Source of the DNA: Clostridiaceae bacterium
GTDB lineage: Bacteria; Bacillota; Clostridia; Lachnospirales; Lachnospiraceae
NCBI GenBank assembly: GCA_910575585.1
Contig: CAJTGF010000011.1
Span: 1 to 64,000 of the forward strand
Length of the DNA: 64,000 bases
Reading direction: 5' to 3'
Below, in pieces: positions 17,801 to 26,194 of this stretch; position 1 is the stretch's first letter, and every line of letters starts with the position of its first letter. The notes beneath the pieces are model-generated. The model searched no databases. It was not told the DNA's origin and worked only from the letters and a program-made list of their open reading frames with translations. Made by a program: the position numbers and the translations under genes.

Positions 17801-17913
17801 CTTGCATTACCTCCCGTTTTCGTCATATTGACTTGTTTTTTTGGTACATATGCACTTTTTTATGCGCCTTATCCATCAACCCTTGCCGGGTTAATGTCAA
17901 AATTGCTAGTTAG

Positions 17914-18007
17914 ATTATAAAAAAAACTGGTCATTTTGTATATGGCAAGGTAAATACATTTTTTCCCTATTGGTTATGGTAAAATAAATCATTATATGGT
18001 AAAATAA
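17914..18007 (-). promoter_or_regulatory. Candidate AraC operator and activator-dependent promoter
   Basis: On the minus strand TATAAT (17914-17919) lacks a matching -35. Upstream of it, the + strand carries TATGGTAAAATAA twice as a perfect direct repeat, at 17975-17987 and 17995-18007, spaced 20 bp start to start, and a weaker third version TATGGCAAGGTAAAT at 17941-17955. Direct half-sites about two helical turns apart are typical for AraC regulators, and an araC-type gene starts 51 bases away in the other direction. The assignment is inference from spacing and position. Confidence 0.55.
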
Positions 18008-18057
18008 TAATAATAGAAATAACGGCTTCACCAGTACACCTACAAGGAGATGACATC

Positions 18058-18957
18058 ATGAGAACGATCACTTACACAGATTCGGCACAATTTCAATGTC
18101 TTGAACATCTGCGGGAAGCTTTTATGGACCTTTACCTGGTGCATTGCGGCATCGAACACTGTCAGCCAGGCCAGTTTCTCGGCCCGTCTTTCCGAGATGA
18201 GTACATCATCCATTTCGTATTGGAGGGAAAAGGCAGCTACACCGTGGGAGGCATCACCTATTTCCTGACCAGCAACCAGATGTTCCTTATCTATCCCGGC
18301 GATGAGATCCGCTATGGCGCAGACCCGGACGAGCCATGGACCTATGCCTGGATCGGTTTTAACGGCATCCGCTCTGAGTCCACCCTTCGAAACTGCGGCT
18401 TTTCCAGACAGTGCTATGTACTTCCCTTTAAGAAACCGGACCTTCTGACAGAACATATCACCAACATTCTAACCGCAGCCCAGCTTTCCTTTTCCAACGA
18501 TTTAAAGAGAAACGGCCATCTTCTGATGCTGTTTTCCTGTCTGGTGGAAAACTACAACGCTATTTCCGAGCAGACAGCCGGAAGCGGCAGCATCCGCTAC
18601 GACTACGGGAGCAGCGTCTATGTAGAGCACGCCATCGACTACATAAAGTGGAATCACAACCGGGGCATCAACGTGACAGACATCGCCGACTACATCGGTA
18701 TCAGCCGCACGTATTTAAACCATGTGTTCCAGAAAGAACTGGGAGTCTCATCCCAAAAGTTCTTAATGGATTTCCGCCTTCACAAGGCGGCCAATCTTTT
18801 GATCTCCTCAGACCTTCCGGTGACGGAGGTATCCAGCCAGGTTGGATACGACGACTCTTTAGCCTTTTCCAAGGCGTTCAAGAAAAAATTCGGCTTAAGC
18901 CCTAAAAATTACCGGATCCATAAGGAGACCTTGGTACAATTTTCCGAGAAACAGTAA
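18058..18957 (+). CDS. AraC-family transcriptional regulator 1
   Basis: A 299-residue regulator with an N-terminal cupin-like sensor (YIIHFVLEGKGSYTVGGITY, about 47-70) and two C-terminal helix-turn-helix motifs (INVTDIADYIGISRTYLNHVFQKELG, and VTEVSSQVGYDDSLAFSKAFKKKFGLSPKNYR at the end). AAGGAGATGACATC precedes the ATG. It is divergent from the alpha-galactoside operon and is the natural candidate for its sugar-responsive activator. The second AraC gene follows 24 bases later on the same strand. Confidence 0.93.
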   Translation: MRTITYTDSAQFQCLEHLREAFMDLYLVHCGIEHCQPGQFLGPSFRDEYIIHFVLEGKGSYTVGGITYFLTSNQMFLIYPGDEIRYGADPDEPWTYAWIGFNGIRSESTLRNCGFSRQCYVLPFKKPDLLTEHITNILTAAQLSFSNDLKRNGHLLMLFSCLVENYNAISEQTAGSGSIRYDYGSSVYVEHAIDYIKWNHNRGINVTDIADYIGISRTYLNHVFQKELGVSSQKFLMDFRLHKAANLLISSDLPVTEVSSQVGYDDSLAFSKAFKKKFGLSPKNYRIHKETLVQFSEKQ

Positions 18958-18981
18958 GCGTAAAGATGCAGGTGACTGACT

Positions 18982-19869
18982 ATGGAACATTCTTTTGTGT
19001 TACAGCTTCCCAACCGGCAGATACAGGATTTCTATCTGTGCTTCTGCGGCTACGCCAAATGTGAGCCGCTCCACAGCCCGGGACCGGGAGTCCGGCCAAA
19101 CTACGTGATTCACTATATCCTGGAGGGAGCCGGCCAATACAAGGTAGACGGCCAGAGATTCCATCTGGAAGCCGGCCAGGGCTTTATCCTGGAACCCAAT
19201 GTGCTGACCTTCTATCAGGCCGACCAAACGCGGCCCTGGTCCTATGTGTGGGTGGGCTTTTCCGGCCCGAGAGCGCCGGAATATCTTTCCTACCTGGGAT
19301 TTAACCACAATCATCTGATCTTTAAAAGCTCTGAATCGGAGCGCATTCGGGATCTGGTGTTTCAGATGCTTGGCTCCGGCAAGAACAGCCCCAAAAACGA
19401 GTTTTACCTCCATGGATTGTTTTTCGAATTTTTCTCCTGTCTCATTGACGAGGACATGCCCCAGCAGCAGGAAGACCTGGACCACAACCGGGAGACCACC
19501 AACCGCTACCTGCGGGAGGCCATCGCCTACATCCAGCAGCATTTTTCCGAGGGCCTGCGGGTATCGGACCTGGCCGACCATGTTGCCGTAAGCCGGGGAT
19601 ACCTTTACCAGATCTTCAACGAGACCCTGGGCATGTCCCCCAAGCAGTACCTGACCAATTTCTGCATGACCCGGGCCACGGAGCTTCTGACTCTGGACGA
19701 CCAGCCGGTGGAGGAAGTGGCCAAAAGCTGCGGTTACCCCAATCCGGTGGCCTTCTCCGCCCTGTTCCGAAAGCGCATGGGCATGTCCCCCACCCAGTAC
19801 CGGACCCAGGTGTCCGCCGGGTACCGGGAGCGGCTTAAAACGGAATTAAAAAGCCTAACTTTCGTTTGA
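18982..19869 (+). CDS. AraC-family transcriptional regulator 2
   Basis: A 295-residue paralogue of the preceding regulator with the same layout: sensor domain with YVIHYILEGAGQYKVDGQ (about 41-58) and tandem helix-turn-helix at the C-terminus (LRVSDLADHVAVSRGYLYQIF; GYPNPVAFSALFRKRMGMSPTQYR). AGGTGACTGACT stands before the ATG. The two are likely co-transcribed. Whether both act on the same operator or the second senses another sugar cannot be told. Its stop codon overlaps the -35 box of the tmRNA promoter. Confidence 0.92.
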   Translation: MEHSFVLQLPNRQIQDFYLCFCGYAKCEPLHSPGPGVRPNYVIHYILEGAGQYKVDGQRFHLEAGQGFILEPNVLTFYQADQTRPWSYVWVGFSGPRAPEYLSYLGFNHNHLIFKSSESERIRDLVFQMLGSGKNSPKNEFYLHGLFFEFFSCLIDEDMPQQQEDLDHNRETTNRYLREAIAYIQQHFSEGLRVSDLADHVAVSRGYLYQIFNETLGMSPKQYLTNFCMTRATELLTLDDQPVEEVAKSCGYPNPVAFSALFRKRMGMSPTQYRTQVSAGYRERLKTELKSLTFV

Positions 19870-19894
19870 CAATATCAAAAAAGTATGGTAGACT
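19866..19894 (+). promoter_or_regulatory. tmRNA promoter
   Basis: TTGACA (19866-19871), a 17-base spacer and TAGACT (19889-19894) lie just before ssrA. The -35 box overlaps the TGA stop of the second AraC gene. The mature tmRNA start at 19916 is about 15 bases beyond the expected transcription start, which fits 5' processing by RNase P. Confidence 0.7.
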
Positions 19895-19915
19895 ATATGA
19901 TACAAATCCAGTAAC

Positions 19916-20252
19916 GGGCCTGTACTGGTTTCGACAGGGATCATGCAGCTGGTGAAGCTATCCGCATGCGATGCGTTAAATGGCAAACTTAAATATAAAC
20001 GCTGAAGATAATTTAGCATACGCTGCTTAATTGCAGCCGTCAGCCTTAATGCACTCACACATTAAGAACCTGGCGTCGACTATGTGAGAAACGACACGCG
20101 CAAAGCTTTGAGCGCGCGGGCGTACCATGAAGCTACCAAACCCGTCCGAGTGTCAGCCCCCGGGCGGCAGAGGGAATGATCATTGACTGACTATGATAGT
20201 AGAAGAACAGGGAATTGATTTTTGGACACGGGTTCAAATCCCGTCAGGTCCA
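19916..20252 (+). ncRNA. ssrA: Transfer-messenger RNA (tmRNA)
   Basis: Rescues stalled ribosomes and tags the unfinished protein for degradation. The 5' end GGGCCTG pairs with CAGGTCC at the 3' end as the acceptor stem (one G:U), followed by the discriminator A at 20252; CCA is not encoded. ACTGGTTTCGACAGGG and GGTTCAAATCCC are the conserved tRNA-like parts. The tag frame runs from 19983 to the TAA at 20028-20030 and encodes ANLNINAEDNLAYAA, ending in the usual small hydrophobic degradation signal. smpB lies directly downstream on the opposite strand. Confidence 0.96.
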
Positions 20253-20289
20253 TGATATGCGGTAAGAATATCGTATGACAAAGACAAAA

Positions 20290-20328
20290 CAGACGCTTGC
20301 GGATCTTCCTCCGTAAGCGTCTGTTTTT
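20290..20328. terminator. Bidirectional terminator between ssrA and smpB
   Basis: A 14-bp stem (20290-20303 with 20310-20323, one G:T pair) is followed on the + strand by TTTTT and on the minus strand by TTTT after CAGACGCTTG. It can end both the tmRNA transcript and the converging secG-rnr-smpB transcript. Confidence 0.88.
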
Positions 20329-20330
20329 AT

Positions 20331-20798
20331 CTAATATCTTCCGCTCTCCTTCAGCGCTCTGTCCATCTCCCGCCGCTGGTCCTTCTTTGCCAAGTCCTCC
20401 CGCTTGTCATACAGCTTCTTGCCCTTTGCCAGACCGATCTCCACCTTTACCAGGCTGCCCTTAAAATATACCTGCAGCGGCACCAAAGTAAACCCTTTCT
20501 CCGCGATCTTCCCCCCCAGCTTCGCGATCTCCGACTTGTGCAGAAGGAGCTTGCGCGTCCGCAGAGGGTCCTTATTAAAGATATTTCCCTTCTCGTAAGG
20601 GTTGATGTGCATCCCGTAGAGGAACATCTCCCCTTTCTCAATGCGGATAAAAGATTCCTTGACGCTGCACCTGCCCATGCGGATAGATTTTACCTCCGTG
20701 CCGAACAGCTCGATCCCGGCCTCATACTTATCCTCTATAAAATAATCGTGGTATGCCTTCTTGTTGTTGGCCACCAGCTTTACCGCCTGTTTTCCCAT
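20331..20798 (-). CDS. smpB: SsrA-binding protein SmpB
   Basis: Binds the tRNA-like part of tmRNA and carries it into the stalled ribosome. The 155-residue protein has the full family pattern: [78 protein letters not shown] and the basic C-terminal tail. GGGGAGGTAAGCCGG stands before the ATG. It follows rnr by 24 bases on the same strand, the common rnr-smpB order, and ends next to ssrA. Confidence 0.97.
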   Translation of the reverse strand: MGKQAVKLVANNKKAYHDYFIEDKYEAGIELFGTEVKSIRMGRCSVKESFIRIEKGEMFLYGMHINPYEKGNIFNKDPLRTRKLLLHKSEIAKLGGKIAEKGFTLVPLQVYFKGSLVKVEIGLAKGKKLYDKREDLAKKDQRREMDRALKESGRY

Positions 20799-20822
20799 CC
20801 GGCTTACCTCCCCTTTCTCATG

Positions 20823-22958
20823 TCATTCCTCTTCTGCCAGAAGAAAGTCAATATTCCTGGTCAGTTTGTCGCACCCTTTCACCAAAACGCTCACCTTCTG
20901 CCCCAGCTTGTAGCGAACCCCTGTGCGCTCGCCGGTCAGCTCCATCCGCTCCTCGTCAAAGACAAAATAGTCGCCTTTCAACTCGCCGATGTGGACCAGC
21001 CCTTCCACCGTGTTGGGCAGTTCCACATACAGCCCCCAGCCTGTGACACCGGAAATAACGCCCTCAAACACTTCCCCGATGTGGGCGGACATATACTGGC
21101 ACTTCTTTAACCGGTCCGTCTCCCGCTCCGCCTCGTCGGCCCGCCGCTCCATGGCGGAACACCGCTTCGCCACCTCCGGCAATATCCGTTCATAGTGGAT
21201 GATCCGCTTATCCGTCAGGCCCGTCCGCAGATTCTCCTTGATGATGCGGTGGATCTGCAGGTCCGGATACCTTCGGATAGGCGACGTAAAATGGGTATAG
21301 TAGTTGGCCGCCAACCCGTAGTGGCCGGTGCAGATCGTGCCGTATCTGGCCTGCCGCATGGACCTTAAGGTAAGGCGGCTGATCAGCGCTTCCTCGTCCG
21401 TCCCCTGGATGCTGTCCAGAAGTTTCTGGACCTCCTTTGGATGCACTTCCCCGTTCTGGGTCCGGATGGCGTAGCCGAAATTGTTGATAAACGTGCCGAG
21501 ACGCTTCATCTTCTCCGGGTCCGGATACTCATGGGTTCGGTACACAAAGGGAAGTTCCTGCCAGAAATAGTCCTCCGCAATGGTCTCATTGGCCATGAGC
21601 ATAAAATCCTCAATGATCCGGGTGGCCGCGTTCCGCTCATAAGGCTTTATATCAATAGGCCGCCCGTTATCATCCAGCACAATCTTGCTCTCCGGAAAAT
21701 CGAAGTCAATGGACCCCCTCTGCCGCCTTTTTGCCCGCAAAATGTCCGACAACTCTTTCATGGTCCGGAACATGGCCGCAAACTCCCCATATTCCTCCTT
21801 AAGCGCCTGATCCTGGCAGGTCACAATGGCGTTGACCTGCCCGTAGCTCATGCGCCGGTCTACCCGGATCACCGTCTCCGCCACCTGATGTCCCAGCATG
21901 TTGCCCTTGTCGTCAATCTCCATGATGCAGCTTAGAGCCAGCCGGTCCTCCCCTTGATTAAGGGAACAGATGCCGTTGGACAATTTGTGAGGGAGCATAG
22001 GGATGACCCGGTCCACCAGATACACGCTGGTTCCCCGCTTTAGGGCCTCCTCGTCCAGAGGCATCCCCTCCCTTACATAGTGGGTCACGTCCGCAATGTG
22101 GACGCCCAGGGTATAACGGCCATCCCTCTCCCTGGAGATGGTAATGGCATCGTCCAGATCTTTAGCGTCCTCCCCGTCTATGGTCACCGTAGGCAAAAGA
22201 CGCAGATCAAGACGTCCCTCCATCTCCCGCTCATCCACCTCCCCGGGCATCAGCTGCGCCCTGCGCATGACCTCCTGGGGAAATTCCTGGGGCAGGTCAT
22301 AGGCTTTTATGATGGACAAGATATCCGTGCCCGGGTCATTGACATGGCCGATGATCTCGGTAATGACCCCCTCCGGCTTTCGTCTCTCCCCTCCGAAATC
22401 CGTGATCCTTGCCACCACCTTATGGCCGGTTACCGCCCCCATGTCTTTGCCCTGAGGGATAAAGATATCCTGATTCAGCTTCTGGTTGTCCGGCAGCACA
22501 AACCCGTAACTTTTATTCTTCTGGTAATACCCGATAATCGTCTCATTGGCCCTCTCCAGGATCTTAAATACCGTCCCTTCCGGCCTTTTTCCCTTTGTCC
22601 CCGCTTCCTCCGTAATGACCTGGACCCGGTCCCCGTTCATGGCTCCGCCGGTCCGCTCCGCCGGAATGAAGATATCCTCCTGCTGGCCTTCCACGGTGAC
22701 GAATCCAAATCCTCTGGCATGGCCTGTGAATACGCCTACCCTGGCAAATTCCTGCGCCCTGCCGTACTTTCCCTTTTTTGAAATACCGATCTTCCCCTCC
22801 TCCAAAAGGATGTCCAGGACCTTTTTAAGCTCCTCCCTCCTGGTCTTGGGAATGTCCAGAAAAACGGCCAGTTCTTTCAGCTTCATGGGAACGTATGACT
22901 TCTCGTCAAACAGCCGGACCAGCAGTTCTTTCTGTTCGTTTAATAAATCTTGTGACAT
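20823..22958 (-). CDS. rnr: Ribonuclease R
   Basis: A processive 3'-to-5' exoribonuclease that can degrade structured RNA, including mRNAs released by the tmRNA pathway. The 711-residue protein has an N-terminal winged-helix segment, cold-shock domains, the RNB catalytic domain with the aspartate cluster in TIDGEDAKDLDDAITI, and a C-terminal S1 domain (HIGEVFEGVISGVTGWGLYVEL). The start at 22958 is chosen for AGGAGGTAAC upstream. It lies between secG and smpB, probably in one transcript. Confidence 0.96.
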   Translation of the reverse strand: MSQDLLNEQKELLVRLFDEKSYVPMKLKELAVFLDIPKTRREELKKVLDILLEEGKIGISKKGKYGRAQEFARVGVFTGHARGFGFVTVEGQQEDIFIPAERTGGAMNGDRVQVITEEAGTKGKRPEGTVFKILERANETIIGYYQKNKSYGFVLPDNQKLNQDIFIPQGKDMGAVTGHKVVARITDFGGERRKPEGVITEIIGHVNDPGTDILSIIKAYDLPQEFPQEVMRRAQLMPGEVDEREMEGRLDLRLLPTVTIDGEDAKDLDDAITISRERDGRYTLGVHIADVTHYVREGMPLDEEALKRGTSVYLVDRVIPMLPHKLSNGICSLNQGEDRLALSCIMEIDDKGNMLGHQVAETVIRVDRRMSYGQVNAIVTCQDQALKEEYGEFAAMFRTMKELSDILRAKRRQRGSIDFDFPESKIVLDDNGRPIDIKPYERNAATRIIEDFMLMANETIAEDYFWQELPFVYRTHEYPDPEKMKRLGTFINNFGYAIRTQNGEVHPKEVQKLLDSIQGTDEEALISRLTLRSMRQARYGTICTGHYGLAANYYTHFTSPIRRYPDLQIHRIIKENLRTGLTDKRIIHYERILPEVAKRCSAMERRADEAERETDRLKKCQYMSAHIGEVFEGVISGVTGWGLYVELPNTVEGLVHIGELKGDYFVFDEERMELTGERTGVRYKLGQKVSVLVKGCDKLTRNIDFLLAEEE

Positions 22959-23043
22959 GTTACCTCCTCTGTCCAGGGATATGGTTTTATCCCTAAATGA
23001 CAAAAACACCCTTGTTGCCAAGAGTGTCTGCTTTGCTGTATCG

Positions 23044-23274
23044 TTACCAGATCATGTTCAGCACCAGGGCCAGGAGCAGGACCGCCGCCGCCGCGAACTT
23101 GGTAAATTTCTCCAGAGTGCCTTCCATGGAACGTCCCTTATTCTTGCCCCAATAGCTGTCCGCCATACCGCTGATGGAACCCAGTCCTGAGGACTTGCCC
23201 TCCTGGAGCAGTACAATAACGGTAAGAGCGACACATATAAGAACAAACACAATGGTTAAGATCGTTTTCAGCAT
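23044..23274 (-). CDS. secG: Preprotein translocase subunit SecG
   Basis: Small membrane subunit of the SecYEG protein export channel. The 76-residue product has two membrane helices (about 3-22 and 57-75) linked by the loop LLQEGKSSGLGSISGMADSYWGKNKGRS, typical of Gram-positive SecG. It starts the secG-rnr-smpB group, a common order in Firmicutes. AGGAGGTGTAAACTGGC precedes the ATG. Confidence 0.95.
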   Translation of the reverse strand: MLKTILTIVFVLICVALTVIVLLQEGKSSGLGSISGMADSYWGKNKGRSMEGTLEKFTKFAAAAVLLLALVLNMIW

Positions 23275-23376
23275 GCCAGTTTACACCTCCTATAGTCAAA
23301 CATTAGTATCATAGCATACTTTCCATGGAAAGACAAGGGAATTTTCGTCCTTTTTATGAGTTTTCGCCGTTTCCCT

Positions 23377-23407
23377 GTAACAGTTCAGATAACCCTTGAA
23401 CGGTTAC
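23377..23407. repeat. Interspersed palindromic repeat, GATAACCC loop (copy 1)
   Basis: GTAAC-a-GTTCA and TTGAAC-g-GTTAC form an imperfect hairpin around the loop GATAACCC. The same loop and inner stem recur at 52455-52491 with a different outer stem that also pairs. It starts six bases beyond the eno stop codon. It has no T-run on the minus strand, so it is not a standard terminator. Confidence 0.6.
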
Positions 23408-23413
23408 GTTTCC

Positions 23414-24685
23414 CTACCCTCTTACGTCCTCCCATATGCGCAGGAGCTGATTATATTTGGCCACCCGGTCGCTGCGGCATGGCGCGCCTGTCTTGATCTG
23501 CCCTGCATTGACCGCCACCGCAATGTCGGCGATCATGGCATCCTCCGTCTCCCCGGAGCGGTGTGAGATCACCGTGGCATAGCCGGCTTCCTTTGCCATG
23601 CGGATCGCTTCAAAACTTTCAGTCAGCGTGCCGATCTGGTTCACTTTCACCAAAATCGCATTGCCTGCCCCCAGTTCGATCCCCTTTTTCAGCCTTCCGG
23701 TATTGGTCACAAACAGATCGTCCCCTACCAGCTGGAGCTTGTGGCCTAACGTCTTGGTCAGATGCTGCCACCCTTCCCAGTCCTCCTCCCACAACCCGTC
23801 CTCAATGGAAAGGATGGGGAACCCTTCCGCAAGCCTGCGGTAATACTCCACCATCTCCTGGGCATTGCGCTCCACCTTAATGCCGCTCATCTTGCTCTCC
23901 CCAGGGAACACATACATGCCGCTTGCCTCGTCATAAAGCTCGCTGGACGCCGCGTCAATGGCGATGCCCACCTGGCTCCCCGGCTGAAACCCGCTTAAGG
24001 ATATGGCGTCCACCAGATAGGACAGCACCTCTTCCGTATTTTTCAGATTAGGGGCAAATCCGCCTTCATCCCCCACAGACGTGGCATACCCGTTGGTCTT
24101 TAGGAGATTTTTGAGAGTCTGGTAGATCTCGGCGCACATCTGGAGTCCCTGGCCGAAATCCGCCGCCCCCACCGGCATAATCATAAACTCCTGCAGATCC
24201 ACGGTGTTGTCCGCATGAACGCCGCCGTTTAGAATGTTCATCATAGGCACAGGCATCTTCACCCCGTAGATGCCTCCAAGATACCGGTACAGCGGGATCT
24301 CCAGCGCATTGGCCGCCGCCCTGGCCACTGCCATGGAAACTCCCAGTATGGCATTGGCCCCCAGTTTTGATTTGTTGTCTGTATTGTCGGCCTCACAAAG
24401 GAGCCGGTCAATCTTTTTCTGATCCAGGGCATTTTCAAATGCCACGGCCTCCGAAAGGGCGGTGTTTATGTGTTCCACCGCTTTTGTCACGCCCTTGCCA
24501 TGATACCTAGGGCCGCCGTCCCGCAACTCCACAGCTTCAAACTTTCCGGTAGATGCCCCTGAGGGAACTGCCGCCCTCCCCACTGCGCCGCCGTCCAGCA
24601 TCACCTCCACTTCCACGGTGGGATTGCCCCTGGAATCCAGGATCTCCCGCCCTTTGACGCCTGCGATCTCATATTTCTCGAACAT
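23414..24685 (-). CDS. eno: Enolase
   Basis: Glycolytic enzyme interconverting 2-phosphoglycerate and phosphoenolpyruvate. The 423-residue protein carries the family signatures [45 protein letters not shown], the catalytic lysine region [10 protein letters not shown] and the [10 protein letters not shown] loop. It is near the usual 430 residues. AAGGAGGCCATTTTT precedes the ATG, and TATAAT is visible at 24754-24759 on the minus strand. It is a single gene, not in a glycolytic operon, and a palindromic repeat directly follows it. Confidence 0.97.
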   Translation of the reverse strand: MFEKYEIAGVKGREILDSRGNPTVEVEVMLDGGAVGRAAVPSGASTGKFEAVELRDGGPRYHGKGVTKAVEHINTALSEAVAFENALDQKKIDRLLCEADNTDNKSKLGANAILGVSMAVARAAANALEIPLYRYLGGIYGVKMPVPMMNILNGGVHADNTVDLQEFMIMPVGAADFGQGLQMCAEIYQTLKNLLKTNGYATSVGDEGGFAPNLKNTEEVLSYLVDAISLSGFQPGSQVGIAIDAASSELYDEASGMYVFPGESKMSGIKVERNAQEMVEYYRRLAEGFPILSIEDGLWEEDWEGWQHLTKTLGHKLQLVGDDLFVTNTGRLKKGIELGAGNAILVKVNQIGTLTESFEAIRMAKEAGYATVISHRSGETEDAMIADIAVAVNAGQIKTGAPCRSDRVAKYNQLLRIWEDVRG

Positions 24686-24796
24686 AAAAATGGCCTCCTT
24701 AAAATGGGAATATGGTCTTATCTGTCATCATAAGGATAGCCATTTTTTATGGAATTATACGAAAGTTTCCTGGACCTCGCCCTGCCAAGTCATGCC

Positions 24797-25783
24797 TCAC
24801 TTACGATCAGCCCTTTTAAGCTTTTCCATGACCTTTTCGGCATCGTAATCCGGAGCCAGTCCTTTAGCCGCCTTACAGATTCCCCTGACTCTGCCAAAGT
24901 CCTCCTCCAGCTCCTTGGCTATCAGCTCAACACTTGTTCCCTTTCGCAGTTTTTTACAGATCTGCTTTACCAGCTGATACTCCTCCGCTTCCGCCCTCAC
25001 TGCCTCCGCTTCCGCCCTCACTGCCTCCGCTTCCGCCCTCACTGCCTCCGCTTCCGCCCTCACTGCCTCCACTTCCGCCATCCCTGCCTCCACCACCTCT
25101 CTCGCCTGCTTCAGTACATAGTTTCTCCAAGCTCTGTCATCTCTGACCCTTTTGAGATAAGCCTCATACCACAGACGCAGCGGATTATTGAGACTTAAAC
25201 GCCTTAATTCGCCTATTGCTTCCAAAATCCCCGGATTATTTGTCCGTATCATATCCAAATCCTCCTCTGTCTCTATATTGAAAAATGTTATCCATTCCTC
25301 AGCCCTCGTATTGCCTGACGTTTTCTTTTTCAGTTCCAGAACATGGATCTCCAAAACATCAGAAAATTCATTTCCTTTGTCATCTTTTAAGGTGTATACG
25401 CTGTGACATTCTGACCTGTCGGTGAGATCAAAATCCAGAATGCTGATGCCGACGCACTTTTTCAAGCTGCCATACTCTGCCCCTGACACAAGATCCTCGC
25501 TGTACAGCCTTGCCAGATAAAAAATCTGGCGCTTATCCCAGCGCTCAAAAAATTTGACCTGCAGTTCTATGTTTACCTTTGTGCTGCGGTTCATCTCCAG
25601 CACAACATCCAAAATCCCCAGCTTCTGCCACTGCCGCCTTTTCCTTAAAAAGGGATCCTTTCGATGTATGGAAGCAATCTCTTCCAATGGGATATCCAAG
25701 ATGTCACTTAAAAAATACCGAAGGATCTTCTTGTTTCGAAACAGTTCCTTCATCACGGTATCTGATTTCGGTGAAACAATCAT
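24797..25783 (-). CDS. Rpn-family PD-(D/E)XK nuclease (recombination-promoting nuclease/putative transposase)
   Basis: A 328-residue protein of the Rpn/PDDEXK transposase-like family, which in E. coli cleaves DNA and stimulates RecA-independent recombination and is now seen as a defence or mobile type. The N-terminal core shows SPKSDTVMKELF, LGILDVVLEMN (acidic metal residue) and VNIELQVKF (the E-x-Q-type core end), then YLARLYSEDL. The C-terminal part holds four to five in-frame copies of a heptad (AEAVRAE) forming a charged helix, then KQICKKLRKGTSVELIAKELE. AAAGGAACAGAAGAT precedes the ATG. It is a stand-alone gene with its own promoter. Confidence 0.87.
   Translation of the reverse strand: MIVSPKSDTVMKELFRNKKILRYFLSDILDIPLEEIASIHRKDPFLRKRRQWQKLGILDVVLEMNRSTKVNIELQVKFFERWDKRQIFYLARLYSEDLVSGAEYGSLKKCVGISILDFDLTDRSECHSVYTLKDDKGNEFSDVLEIHVLELKKKTSGNTRAEEWITFFNIETEEDLDMIRTNNPGILEAIGELRRLSLNNPLRLWYEAYLKRVRDDRAWRNYVLKQAREVVEAGMAEVEAVRAEAEAVRAEAEAVRAEAEAVRAEAEEYQLVKQICKKLRKGTSVELIAKELEEDFGRVRGICKAAKGLAPDYDAEKVMEKLKRADRK
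24983..25080 (-). repeat. 21-bp tandem repeat inside the Rpn-family gene
   Basis: The unit TCCGCTTCCGCCCTCACTGCC is repeated four times almost exactly, with a fifth diverged copy at the 25060-25080 end. Because 21 is divisible by three, copy-number changes keep frame and lengthen or shorten an E/A/R helix by seven residues per unit. Confidence 0.9.
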
Positions 25784-25803
25784 ATCTTCTGTTCCTTTCT
25801 CTT

Positions 25804-25833
25804 ATTATACTCCAGAATAGGGCTATTTCTCAA
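25804..25833 (-). promoter_or_regulatory. Promoter of the Rpn-family gene
   Basis: On the minus strand TTGAGA (25828-25833), an 18-base spacer and TATAAT (25804-25809) stand 20 bases before the ATG, leaving a very short leader. Good housekeeping-sigma match. Confidence 0.75.
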
Positions 25834-26109
25834 CTACATTTTCGCCGGGCAGCCATATTTTTTCAACGGTATGGAACATCCCAGCGGTTTTGGACACGCT
25901 TTCCCTTCAAACAACAGGACGCGCAATAATCCAAAGCGTATTCATATTTTTTGTGTGAATAAAAGCAGGATTTCGGAAGAAAGATAAGAACTTTCAAAGA
26001 AACAGCTTTCCGCTGCTGACAATGGCCTGATATGTCTTGCAGGCCACAAAGAAATCATTGCTTTGATAGTATTCTATCACACCATTATGGCAATTTCAAC
26101 TACATCCGC

Positions 26110-26139
26110 AAAAGAAAAGCAGCGGCCCATGGCCGCTGC
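26110..26139 (-). terminator. Terminator of the flavoprotein gene
   Basis: A perfect 9-bp stem, GCAGCGGCC (26119-26127) with GGCCGCTGC (26131-26139), is followed on the minus strand by TTTTCTTTTG. It is 55 bases beyond the stop codon. Confidence 0.82.
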
Positions 26140-26194
26140 CTTTCGTCTTTCAGGCACCCTCGTAAACGCGCCTGCATCTGTTTACATCTTAATT

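Larger units (their letters stand above)
25784..26194. other. Intergenic region between the Rpn-family gene and the flavoprotein gene
   Basis: This 411-base stretch is AT-rich compared with its neighbours. It holds the Rpn promoter (25804-25833) and the terminator of the flavoprotein gene (26110-26139). In between I see no convincing gene, RNA or repeat. Confidence 0.6.

Noticed and set aside
24983-25080. CRISPR-like array
   Set aside because: The units are 21 bp head to tail without spacers and stay in frame in a nuclease gene.
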